DNA of 64,000 nt from Oceanirhabdus sp942490885 (lineage in GTDB: Bacteria; Bacillota; Clostridia; Clostridiales; Clostridiaceae). Position numbers and translations under genes: made by a program. The notes under the pieces were generated by a model. That model saw only the letters and a program-made list of their open reading frames with translations. It had not been told where the DNA came from and ran no database searches. Location: NCBI GenBank assembly GCA_942490885.1, contig CALNYT010000002.1, positions 4,898,001 through 4,962,000 on the forward strand, written 5' to 3'. This document shows positions 35,815 through 44,219 of the stretch, piece by piece. The first letter of the stretch is position 1, and each line of letters starts with the position of its first letter.

Positions 35815-36918
35815 TTAGAGTTTTAGGAACCTTTTACTTATAATGTTTTTCAGTACAATCACAGCTACCAATATCGTAATTATCAATAATAATACAATTA
35901 CATTACCATTCAACCAACTCAATGGACTTATCATTTGAATAAATTTATTATTGACTATTATTGATATAGCATATGATATTATTACCCAAGCAATAATCAT
36001 AACCACAATGGCTGTATATGATGATATTTTTCTTGTTTGTGATGATATCTTTCCAATTATCCATTGCATAATCATAACATACAGAATCATAGAAACTATA
36101 TTCTCATTTCTAATACACATACTCTTTCCATATAATAGAATATAGACACAAGTTATTCCGCTTATCTCTACAACATTTAATACCCTATTAATTATATAGT
36201 ATTTTTGCCCCTTATTATGAAAAATTACAATCCTTTGATATATACCATTTTCTCTATCCTTAACCTCATTCATATTAATAATAAATAAAGTTACCAAAAC
36301 TGCCAATCCCCATATAATCAAATATATAGTTCCTTTAAACTTAACCCCTTGGTCTATTTCAGATTTTGATGAGGTTCCGATGTTATCATTATCATTAATA
36401 AATATCTCTTCAACCTTTACTAAATTACTAATATTGTCATCATTGAACTGTTGCCAGTCAATCTCTATACCATTTTTCTCATTTAGAATATCAACTTTAA
36501 ATCTCATCCATCTCTTCAAAACAGAAGAACTCACTATTTCCAAAACAAGTTGAGTTTTCTGAGGATTGTATCCACTATACACAGTTATAAGCTTAGATAA
36601 TTCTCCCGCTTTAACCATTTCTTCATATTCATTATTGATTACTAAAGCAAAATCTATCTTTCCTTGTGACATCATCTTGATGCTTACGTTCTGGTCTTGG
36701 TATTCCTGAACTTTCATACCTTCTTTTAAATCACTTATTAGTCTCTTTGATAGATTTGTTCTATCCATATCAGTTATCCCGATGGTAATATTTCTATTAT
36801 TTACTTCCTTATCATTATGAACTTTTAAAATATAGTTTGTACTCGTATGACATATGAGTAACATTATAAATATGATTAATCCCTTCTTAATTGCATTTTT
36901 AATTAATATCCCATTCAT
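35815..36918 (-). CDS. ABC-2 type permease-like membrane protein
   Basis: The 367-residue protein has one N-terminal helix (12-31), an extracytoplasmic region of about 150 residues (ITIGITDMDRTNLSKRL, then KIDFALVINNEYEEM) and five or six C-terminal helices. This is the architecture of YhgE/ABC-2 membrane proteins, as for the permease at 38340-39563. It is the last gene of the operon and is 76 bp from the zinc-ribbon gene. It may pair with the other permease to form a heterodimeric channel. The initiation site is weak. Confidence 0.75.
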   Translation of the reverse strand: MNGILIKNAIKKGLIIFIMLLICHTSTNYILKVHNDKEVNNRNITIGITDMDRTNLSKRLISDLKEGMKVQEYQDQNVSIKMMSQGKIDFALVINNEYEEMVKAGELSKLITVYSGYNPQKTQLVLEIVSSSVLKRWMRFKVDILNEKNGIEIDWQQFNDDNISNLVKVEEIFINDNDNIGTSSKSEIDQGVKFKGTIYLIIWGLAVLVTLFIINMNEVKDRENGIYQRIVIFHNKGQKYYIINRVLNVVEISGITCVYILLYGKSMCIRNENIVSMILYVMIMQWIIGKISSQTRKISSYTAIVVMIIAWVIISYAISIIVNNKFIQMISPLSWLNGNVIVLLLIITILVAVIVLKNIISKRFLKL

Positions 36919-36994
36919 GTTTTCATATCCAATCTAATAGGCATATTCAAAGAGTAAACTCAACTGTTTATTCCTCTCATATGCCTAATATTAT

Positions 36995-38353
36995 TTAATA
37001 AACACCTTTGAACATAATACTTTCAACAAAATTATTTAATAATTCATCAATACTTTCAACACCATAGAAATAATTCTCTAAAATTTCATTCTCTTCTATA
37101 TATTTTATTAACTTATCATTTGATGTAATCTTAGTAGAAAAATTATTCAATATTTCTTGTAGTATTGTATATGCTTCTTCACTTTGTTGTAACTCTATTA
37201 AATTTACTCCATCTTCTTTATTATATTTTTTCATATCAACCTTAACTGTGTTATCAACCGATGCTTTAATTGCTACTCCTGGTACAGTAAGTTTATAGTC
37301 AGCTGTTTTGATATTATTAAACATATCAATATCAAAATTTGCTTCCACAGTAACCATTCCTCCATATAACACCACCTGTTGTTTTGCAACTTCGAGTTGT
37401 TGTTTTATATTTGTAATTCCTTCATCAAACATCTTATTGAATGTCTCTTGATCCTTGAAAAACTCATTCAATAACATATCAATCTGTTCTTTTTCACTTT
37501 CAGCTACAATAGCTTCATCTTCTTTTATCTTTTCTAAAAGTTTCTTTCCCTCAACGAAAATTGATTCTTTTAACTTCTCATCATTTTCTGCAACTTTTAC
37601 TAGTTCATCTATTATTTTTACAACTGTATTTAGATTAAGTCTTAAATTTATTTTTCCATCTGCTTTTTTGATATTCTCTCCTATTGCTTCTTCAAATGCC
37701 TTGTGGTACTTCTTCTCATCTACACCCTTTAATTTAAATTCTTTAATATATTCTCTATTTGTTAGTATATTGGTATTAACATCTCTACCTACTATTTCTC
37801 CACTTGCAAGCTCTTCACTATCCATATAAAAGTATTTTTCATATAAATCTATCAAGTCAAAGTATATTGATTGTCCATCTACAGCTAAAATACCTTGTAA
37901 TAATGACTCTTCACTCAATAATATATTTGCTTGAACACTACCCTTTGTTCCTGTTTTATCTCCAGCAACTAGTAATTCAATACCAATATCATTTAAAATA
38001 TCTGCCATTGTATCAGTATTCATAACTTCAAAAGATAAATTAATCTTCTGATGAATATCTTTATTGTTAGTAACTTTCTTAATACCAGCGAATAATTTTT
38101 CAGTAGGTGTTGCATTGAATATTAAGAACTTAGTGGCAACAGTTACTACTAATAATACAGCTACAGCTATACCTGCATACTTTAAAATCCCCTTTCCTTT
38201 CGCCTTCTTCTTTTCCTGTTCATTTTGAATTTTCTCTTTCGGCAATACTGATTCCTCCTGTAATTCTATTTTTTCATCTAATTCCTTACCACAACTTGCA
38301 CATACTTTCAAAATATCTTCATTTTCAAAATCACAATACTTACACTTTTTCAT
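36995..38353 (-). CDS. Zinc-ribbon membrane protein of unknown function
   Basis: The 452-residue protein starts MKKCKYCDFENEDILKVCASC, a zinc ribbon with Cys4, Cys7, Cys18 and Cys21. A charged linker and one membrane helix (about 56-75, YAGIAVAVLLVVTVATKFLI) follow, and then a large domain of about 370 residues that should be outside the cell. The extracellular part resembles the lipid- or polymer-binding domains of other zinc-ribbon anchored proteins. Its start overlaps the end of the ABC-2 permease gene by 14 bp, so it is probably an accessory subunit of that exporter. Function unknown. Confidence 0.75.
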   Translation of the reverse strand: MKKCKYCDFENEDILKVCASCGKELDEKIELQEESVLPKEKIQNEQEKKKAKGKGILKYAGIAVAVLLVVTVATKFLIFNATPTEKLFAGIKKVTNNKDIHQKINLSFEVMNTDTMADILNDIGIELLVAGDKTGTKGSVQANILLSEESLLQGILAVDGQSIYFDLIDLYEKYFYMDSEELASGEIVGRDVNTNILTNREYIKEFKLKGVDEKKYHKAFEEAIGENIKKADGKINLRLNLNTVVKIIDELVKVAENDEKLKESIFVEGKKLLEKIKEDEAIVAESEKEQIDMLLNEFFKDQETFNKMFDEGITNIKQQLEVAKQQVVLYGGMVTVEANFDIDMFNNIKTADYKLTVPGVAIKASVDNTVKVDMKKYNKEDGVNLIELQQSEEAYTILQEILNNFSTKITSNDKLIKYIEENEILENYFYGVESIDELLNNFVESIMFKGVY

Positions 38354-39563
38354 TCCATCTCCCCCTATTTATAAAAATTCTAATTTTATTAATTATAAAA
38401 ATCAATCCATATATACTTATCATATATACACATGACCTAATAATCCCTATAAATTGCACTTGATTTTCTCCAGTTATTCCATCTAAAATCAGATAAATCC
38501 CTTGTTTCATAGGATTAATATCGACTTTTGAGATTGCCTGTACACAATGCACACCCCACCCATAAGTTATAGGCAGAACTCCACTCATAAATAGCAATAC
38601 TATACCACTAATCATATATACAGGTAAAATCCACTGTTGCCTTTTTAATATCTTAAATAAGACTAACAAGAATACTATTGTATATAATGTTAAAATAGTT
38701 ACTGCCAGTACTAGCTTTAAAGAATCTCCAACATTAAAATACCTACTTACCAAATATAATGGTAATCCATATAGTAATAGTTGGATTACTGTAGCAATAA
38801 TAAGCTTACTTATTACATATTCACCGTTTTTATAGTTATTTATTTCCAGCCTCTGTTTAATATCAACCTTGTCATCTATAATTATAGTCATAAATATAAA
38901 GTATACATTCAAGAATATAAATAGAACTAAAAAGATAGAAATATAATATTCAAAAATGATTATCTTATTCCCCATATTAAACATCCTACTTCTACCTATG
39001 GAATTCAAAATTATAGACTTAGCAACTCGTATTGTAGCTTTGTTTCTCTCTTCTTTATTAAATCCTGCGGCTTTCATTTCATCCCATATAATATTAATAC
39101 TATTTTGAGCATACCCAACAACTTGGATACTTTTTTTAGATAAACTTCTTATGAGCATAGTTTTAATGTCATTGTTATCTTCATTCATAATTAATTTTAT
39201 AGATGTTTCTTTCCCATAAAGCAGCTTACTAGCAAACCCTTTTGGTATAACAAATATTGCTGAAACTTCGCCATTCTTCAATTTGTTTTCTGCTTGTGTA
39301 TATTCACAATGATATAGATTAATATTATCTTTTATAGATTGTGAACTCTCAATCTGACCCAATATCATCTTTGTATCTGAATCATCACTATCTTCATTAA
39401 CTAATGCTAAAGACATTATCCCTAGCTCATTTTTATTTGATTTATCTAATACAAATACACACATGCTAGCAAGTAATATTGGCATAAGAACCATGATTAT
39501 AACTAGTACTTTATTTGCAAAATATCTTTTAAAGTCTATTCTTATCAGTCTTAAAATATTCAT
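38340..39563 (-). CDS. ABC-2 type permease
   Basis: A 407-residue membrane protein: helix at 17-38, extracytoplasmic region to about 200, then six helices to the C-terminus (for example residues 208-232 and 300-335). The layout is that of ABC2_membrane_3 (YhfE/NatB-like) permeases. Its first codon shares a base with the ATPase stop codon, indicating coupled translation. It forms an exporter with the ATPase encoded upstream. Confidence 0.82.
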   Translation of the reverse strand: MNILRLIRIDFKRYFANKVLVIIMVLMPILLASMCVFVLDKSNKNELGIMSLALVNEDSDDSDTKMILGQIESSQSIKDNINLYHCEYTQAENKLKNGEVSAIFVIPKGFASKLLYGKETSIKLIMNEDNNDIKTMLIRSLSKKSIQVVGYAQNSINIIWDEMKAAGFNKEERNKATIRVAKSIILNSIGRSRMFNMGNKIIIFEYYISIFLVLFIFLNVYFIFMTIIIDDKVDIKQRLEINNYKNGEYVISKLIIATVIQLLLYGLPLYLVSRYFNVGDSLKLVLAVTILTLYTIVFLLVLFKILKRQQWILPVYMISGIVLLFMSGVLPITYGWGVHCVQAISKVDINPMKQGIYLILDGITGENQVQFIGIIRSCVYMISIYGLIFIINKIRIFINRGRWNEKV

Positions 39564-40279
39564 TAGAAGCCACCTATTTCACAAAGCATATCACCGAATA
39601 GTTTTTCTTCCTTCAAGCACATTTCTTCTATTTTTTGTTTATTACCATAATAAACTACGTTACCCTCTTTTAAGATGATAATCTTATTGCATATCTTTTC
39701 AATCCCCCACATCTCATGGGTAGATAAAATCACCTGCTTACCTTGTTTAGCCATCTCTTCAAGTAATGAATATACATTTTTCTTTATACCTATTTCAATT
39801 CCAACCATAGGTTCATCCATAATTATTATTTCTGGATTGTTCATCAACCCAACTGCCATATTAACTCTTCTCTTAGTTCCACCTGAGAGAGCCTTCACCT
39901 TCGTCTTCATCCATTCTTCTAGATTAAGTATACCAATGAGTTTTTCTTGGTAATCCTGATAATTCTTATTTTTCCAAAATGATAGATTATCCTTCACTGT
40001 AAGTTCTTCAAATAATGCTATTTTTTGAGGAACATACCCTACCTTATGTCTATAAGTCCTAATATCTTTATAAATATCATTGCCTTCAATACAAATTTTA
40101 CCTTTATCCTGTTTTAAAGCTGATGCTGATAGTGATAATAAGGTAGATTTACCAGCACCATTTCCTCCAATTACCCCAACTATATCTCCATTACATATTT
40201 CTATATTAATATCCTTTAAAATTGTTTTTTTTCCATATCTTTTACCTACTCCAACGAACTCCAGTACTACCCCTCCCAT
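39563..40279 (-). CDS. ABC-2 exporter ATP-binding protein
   Basis: A 238-residue ABC ATPase of the CcmA/NatA type: Walker A GGNGAGKST near 38, Q-loop YVPQKIALFEELTV, signature LSGGTKRR, Walker B PEIIIMDEPMVGIEIG and switch STHEMW. It opens the four-gene operon ATPase - permease - zinc-ribbon protein - permease. ATG 40279 lies only 2 nt from AGGAG; a later CTG behind GGGAGGGG is a possible alternative start, so the first 5 residues are uncertain. Confidence 0.88.
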   Translation of the reverse strand: MGGVVLEFVGVGKRYGKKTILKDINIEICNGDIVGVIGGNGAGKSTLLSLSASALKQDKGKICIEGNDIYKDIRTYRHKVGYVPQKIALFEELTVKDNLSFWKNKNYQDYQEKLIGILNLEEWMKTKVKALSGGTKRRVNMAVGLMNNPEIIIMDEPMVGIEIGIKKNVYSLLEEMAKQGKQVILSTHEMWGIEKICNKIIILKEGNVVYYGNKQKIEEMCLKEEKLFGDMLCEIGGF

Positions 40280-40472
40280 TCTCCTAAAACTTCTTAATAA
40301 TATTTATATCATATTATTTATTCAATAATTTATTATATTATTAATTTAATAACTCATTCCTTTGGATAATATTCAAACAAAAAGAACCTTAGTAATATTT
40401 TAACATATTTTGAAGCAACTAAAACATTTATACCCATCATTTTACAACTGTTTTACAATTGCTTTACAATAA

Positions 40473-40500
40473 AGGCATCAGATTTGATTATCTGATGCCT
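40473..40500. terminator. Terminator behind the CMD-family gene
   Basis: Perfect 11-bp stem AGGCATCAGAT/ATCTGATGCCT (40473-40483 with 40490-40500), with T-rich flanks on both sides. Confidence 0.75.
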
Positions 40501-40512
40501 GATATTTTATTT

Positions 40513-40580
40513 AGGGGACAGTTCTCAAGTTTTCCTGAAAAATTAACTACCTTTTCCAAATATTCTTGAGAACTGTCCCT
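40513..40580. repeat. Dispersed palindromic repeat, full copy
   Basis: Arms AGGGGACAGTTCTCAAG and CTTGAGAACTGTCCCT with a 36-bp centre, between a terminator and the CMD-family stop codon. Confidence 0.88.
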
Positions 40581-40608
40581 ATTCTTTATATTTTTATTCT
40601 TTATATTT

Positions 40609-40971
40609 TTATTCTTTATCAAACTTGCTTTCCATGTACTTAACTAGTGGCGCTATCTGAACTAATGTTGGTGCACCCTTCATCCAAACTTGCTGTTTAA
40701 ATACCTCTATTAGCTCTTCTCTTGTTGCCCCAAACTTTATTGCCTTACCCATCTCTAGCTTTGCTCTTGCTTCGTTATTATCAAAGATTGCTGTAGCCAA
40801 TGCTATAAAGTATCTATATTTTAAAGGAATAACTCCTTCTCCCCATATTTGATGATGATATTCAGATATTGTCTTTTGAAAATCCTCTCCAAGTGTTTCT
40901 GACACCATAACTCCTGGTGGTACAAATCCTATTTCCTCTTTAAAATCTTGTTTCATTTTATTTTTATCCAT
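40609..40971 (-). CDS. Carboxymuconolactone decarboxylase (AhpD-like) family protein
   Basis: A 120-residue all-helical protein of the CMD family: YHHQIWGEGVIPLKYRYFIALATAI, then KAIKFGATREELIEVFKQQVWMKGAP. The EXXC-XXC redox pair of AhpD is absent, and no Cys is present at all, so peroxidase activity is unlikely. ATG 40971 follows GAGGG. Role unknown. Confidence 0.83.
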   Translation of the reverse strand: MDKNKMKQDFKEEIGFVPPGVMVSETLGEDFQKTISEYHHQIWGEGVIPLKYRYFIALATAIFDNNEARAKLEMGKAIKFGATREELIEVFKQQVWMKGAPTLVQIAPLVKYMESKFDKE

Positions 40972-41265
40972 CTCATTTCCCTCCTGTGATATATCAATAT
41001 TTATAATTATCTTCTACTCAAGTTATTATTGTTTTTGTTTCTTTGATATTATAATACATTAACTTATATGTTATTTCAGTAACATGAGTTACACTCTGAT
41101 TCTTTTTTAAATTATCTTAATTATGCGTTTAATATTGGGTATATATGTTTTTTTGTCATATGATAACTACTTAAGTAACACTTAAATAAGTAGTTGCATA
41201 AAATACATTAGGCACATATATTATTTGCCTCAATCTAATGATAAATATATAAGGAGAGATGTATT

Positions 41266-41661
41266 TTGTTGAATATAGATGTAGATAAAATTAGAGACAC
41301 AGTAACACAAGATGTATTAACTCAATTAGGACCCTCCTTGGATGCTAAATCTTTTGCTGCTGCCTTTGCCGCTGCTTTTGCAGCTTCTTTTTCTGCAGCT
41401 GCTGCTGGAGCATATTCAAAGTCAGGAGCTTATAACAAGAATTATGACTTTGAAAATGAATTTGAAATGGAAAAAGAATATCATAAACAGGGACAATATA
41501 ATAAGCAAATTAATCATAACTGCGTGACTCAAAAACAATTCCAAGGTCAAGTAGCCGATGCAGATTCTGATTCTGATGCATACAGTGGCGCAATCGCTGC
41601 TTCCAAAGCAAAAACTACAGATATTGATGTTGAAAAAGAATGTCCCTGTAGACAATGGTAA
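41266..41661 (+). CDS. Low-complexity Ala-rich protein with acidic Ser/Asp tail
   Basis: The 131-residue product has an Asp/Val-rich start, an Ala/Phe-rich helix at about residues 26-50 (SFAAAFAAAFAASFSAAAAG), a Tyr/Asn/Glu/His/Gln-rich centre and a tail with repeated Asp-Ser (DADSDSDAY) ending ECPCRQW. It has no signal peptide. TTG 41266 or 41269 is the only in-frame start; AAGGAGAG lies before it with an out-of-frame ATG between. Such composition suggests a self-assembling structural protein, for example in a spore coat or exosporium; this is inference. The next gene, 95 bp downstream, may be its partner. Confidence 0.65.
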   Translation: MLNIDVDKIRDTVTQDVLTQLGPSLDAKSFAAAFAAAFAASFSAAAAGAYSKSGAYNKNYDFENEFEMEKEYHKQGQYNKQINHNCVTQKQFQGQVADADSDSDAYSGAIAASKAKTTDIDVEKECPCRQW

Positions 41662-41685
41662 ATATTTTCTTGCTATTTAGATACC

Positions 41686-41713
41686 ACATAGTGGAGTTTT
41701 ATCTCCACTATGT
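41686..41713 (+). terminator. Hairpin between the two small-protein genes
   Basis: Perfect 11-bp stem ACATAGTGGAG/CTCCACTATGT (41686-41696 with 41703-41713), weak T-run. It may limit read-through into the second gene. Confidence 0.6.
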
Positions 41714-41756
41714 TCTTATACCAAATGATAAAACAACTTAGTTTAGGAGGTGCCCT

Positions 41757-42266
41757 GTGAATAAAGTTATTAAACCACTTAAAGAAGTTGTAACTGTTGA
41801 AACTGATATAGAGAAAGATAGAAATATTAATAATCAAAAAAGTCTTCAAAGTAATTGTCAGGATCTTGATCAAGAACAACACGTAAATACGAATCCCTTT
41901 CAATTTAACTCCCAAAATGTTCATATAGTTGTTGATGATTATAAAAAGGATTATTCTGGAAAAATAACTGGTATTACGTACTCAGAAAAAGAGAATCATA
42001 TTCTTTCATCTGTAATAATTCTACTATATTTTGGTAACATCACTGAAGTTCCAGTATATAAGACAACTTCTGATAAAAATGGAAATTTTAAGATAGATAA
42101 TATCCCGCCTGGATATTATACTTTGAAAGCGTATCTTGGAGATACTCTTATGTATTCGTCAAATTATATTAAAGTTTTACCATGCGAGAATGTTAATTAT
42201 CCAATTTTTTTGAAGTATTATCATAGAAGACATGAAGTTGAAGATAGCGATTGGTATTTTGATTAA
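41757..42266 (+). CDS. Small protein with a carboxypeptidase-regulatory-like (Ig-like) domain
   Basis: A 169-residue protein. Residues 1-60 are polar and probably disordered. Residues 65-155 form a beta-sandwich of the carboxypeptidase-regulatory type: SGKITGITYSEKENHILSSV, then TSDKNGNFKIDNIPPGYYTLKA and SNYIKVLP. The tail is His/Arg/Asp-rich and ends DWYFD. There is no signal peptide. GTG 41757 follows AGGAGGTG. The gene follows the Ala-rich protein gene and precedes a terminator, so the two form a small unit, perhaps spore-surface proteins. Confidence 0.65.
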   Translation: MNKVIKPLKEVVTVETDIEKDRNINNQKSLQSNCQDLDQEQHVNTNPFQFNSQNVHIVVDDYKKDYSGKITGITYSEKENHILSSVIILLYFGNITEVPVYKTTSDKNGNFKIDNIPPGYYTLKAYLGDTLMYSSNYIKVLPCENVNYPIFLKYYHRRHEVEDSDWYFD

Positions 42267-42298
42267 ATAACTATTAAATTATTTTGTATCGATATTAG

Positions 42299-42337
42299 AA
42301 GAACACATATCTATTAAAAATATGTGTTCTTTTTTAA
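42299..42337 (+). terminator. Terminator of the two-gene unit
   Basis: 12-bp stem (42299-42310 with 42320-42331) followed by T6. Confidence 0.85.
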
Positions 42338-42343
42338 TTTAAT

Positions 42344-42777
42344 CTAGTAACTATGTTGTATATAACTCAATTTTTCAACTTCATGTAGCAGTATACTTAA
42401 CCCTCTTGTAATATCTTCAGTTGAAATTGCTGAAATACATAATCTCAAGTTACTATCACTCTCTATATTTTCAATGAAGAATCCTTCTGATGAAGAAATA
42501 ATAACTTCTCATCTGGTAATACCGCGGAAAAATTAATAACCTTAGTTTGTACTGTTTGTTTCTCCGGTTTATCCACAAGGTAATATCCACTCTTAGGTAT
42601 TGAATAAATTTTATGTTCACCTTCAAGTTCTTTAAATGCTCTAAGTACAGTTGACTTACTGCATTTGAATTTATCTGCAAGCCTTCTTACTGTAGGGAGT
42701 TTTGCACCTTGACTAATTGTCCTATCATTAATTAGTTTACATATATACTCCATTATGATCTCATATTTATTCCCCAT
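42344..42777 (-). pseudogene. MocR-type (GntR plus aminotransferase) regulator, internally deleted
   Basis: Codons 1-75 give a GntR winged helix (GAKLPTVRRLADKFKCSKST, EGEHKIYSIPKSGYYLV) followed by the linker and first aminotransferase strand (VINFSAVLPDEKLLF). The original frame then stops at 42463. A second frame from about 42485 down to the stop at 42344 reads GFFIENIESDSNLRLCISAI and ends LHEVEKLSYIQHSY, the usual MocR C-terminus. The roughly 320 residues of PLP-binding core between them are gone. It is divergent from an acetyltransferase gene. A DNA-binding fragment might still be made. Confidence 0.82.
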
Positions 42778-42901
42778 ATAGACACCTCAATTTAATTTTG
42801 TACTAGTACAAAGACTTATTTCTTTAATTGTACTACACTCTAACTGTAAATATAATGAAATAAAGAAAACAATATAAATTCTCTAAGGAGTTGTTTAAAA
42901 A

Positions 42902-43282
42902 ATGGACAATATTGTATTATTAGAAAATAAATTAACTGCAGAACAATTTTGTAATTTACAGGAAGCTGTAGGTTTTGGTATGCCAAACACTATACAAACT
43001 AAGAAGGCTATTAAAAATAGTATATATTCAGTTTCTATAAGTGTAGGAGGAGATGTAATTGGAATGGGTAGATTAGTTGGTGATGGTGCCAGGATATTTT
43101 ATATACAAGATGTTTGCATTAATCCAGAGTTTCAAGGAAAAGGAATTGGAAAATTGATTGTTGAAAAGTTACTTGATTATATTAAAAATAATAGTATATC
43201 AAATTCAACTGTTACGGCGGGATTAATGGCATCAAAAGGAAAAGAAGGATTTTATGAAAAGTTAGGATTCTTTTATAAATAA
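42902..43282 (+). CDS. GNAT family N-acetyltransferase
   Basis: A 126-residue GNAT protein with GGDVIGMGRLVGDGARIFYIQDVCINPEFQGKGIGK in the middle (acetyl-CoA loop QGKGIGK) and a final KEGFYEKLGFF. It acetylates an unknown amine. AAGGAG lies 11 nt before ATG 42902. It is divergent from the MocR pseudogene, which may once have regulated it. Confidence 0.87.
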   Translation: MDNIVLLENKLTAEQFCNLQEAVGFGMPNTIQTKKAIKNSIYSVSISVGGDVIGMGRLVGDGARIFYIQDVCINPEFQGKGIGKLIVEKLLDYIKNNSISNSTVTAGLMASKGKEGFYEKLGFFYK

Positions 43283-43285
43283 AAA

Positions 43286-43317
43286 AAGAACACATTAAAA
43301 TATATGTTCTTCTTTTT
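43286..43317. terminator. Terminator behind the GNAT gene
   Basis: AAGAACA/TGTTCTT stem (43286-43292 with 43305-43311), then CTTTTT on the plus strand. Confidence 0.65.
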
Positions 43318-43372
43318 ATATTATCAGTTAAAATAATTCAAATACTTAATCAAGTTGTTATAACTCTATTTC

Positions 43373-43966
43373 TTATTCGTTTATTTCTTCTCTCTTTTTC
43401 TCATATTTTAATTTATAAACCTTCCATACATCATCTTCAATTTTCATTGAAATTATTATATTACTCTCATATGGAACATTTAGTTTTAAATTGTTATTTT
43501 TTAGATATTCTTGAGATGAATTTACGACTCTCTCCTTATACGTGAGTTTTACTTCACATTCCTCATTATCATTAAGATTATAAAATCTTATTTCTTTTGT
43601 TTCCATTCCATCACATTGTTGTATTACCTTGTTTTCTTCATAATATCTTTCAAGAGACTTAATTTCCTCTGTGTCCTCTGAATATTTTTTATAAAGTTCT
43701 TTTATCATAAATGTATACTGATGTTTTACATCTAAATTTTTATAATCCCTAACTAATCTCGCCTTAATAAACTCTTCAGATGTTTTTTTAGCTGAAGAAA
43801 CTTTAGCCTCACTTTCATCTAAATATATATATTCTCCATCAATATCAAAAGTGTAATATGATGTTTGATCAATAGAGATATTATCTGTTTTTTTTGCACA
43901 GCCTGCAAAAGTTATGGTTCCTAATATAATAAAAAATGCTATACCTTTTATAATTTTATTTTTCAT
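43373..43966 (-). CDS. Lipoprotein of unknown function
   Basis: The 197-residue product has a signal peptide with lipobox TITFAGC (Cys near 23), so it is anchored outside the membrane. The mature part is polar with many Glu and Lys and a late region (VWKVYKLKYEK) like the end of NTF2-like or DUF4878-type domains. No family could be assigned with certainty. It stands alone on the minus strand. Confidence 0.75.
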   Translation of the reverse strand: MKNKIIKGIAFFIILGTITFAGCAKKTDNISIDQTSYYTFDIDGEYIYLDESEAKVSSAKKTSEEFIKARLVRDYKNLDVKHQYTFMIKELYKKYSEDTEEIKSLERYYEENKVIQQCDGMETKEIRFYNLNDNEECEVKLTYKERVVNSSQEYLKNNNLKLNVPYESNIIISMKIEDDVWKVYKLKYEKKREEINE

Positions 43967-44219
43967 AAGTAATTTCTCCCCTAATTTTAATATAATATTA
44001 CATTTATTTAACTTTTATTTAAGTTACATTAAATTTTTATTCAAATACATGTCGTGTCTAATAGATTTTAAATATTTTAATGGTTTTTTACCAAATTTGA
44101 TATTTTAGTATTGATTGTCGTATATTGCAAGATTATAATGAATTATATAGAATTTTTGGTTTTATATTTTTATGTTACTATATTTTTGTCGATTATACAA
44201 TAAATGAGGTGCTGTATTT

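Noticed and set aside
41342..41655. Leu-rich frames on both strands overlapping the Ala-rich gene
   Set aside because: Shadows of the GCT-rich Ala codons, without ribosome binding sites.
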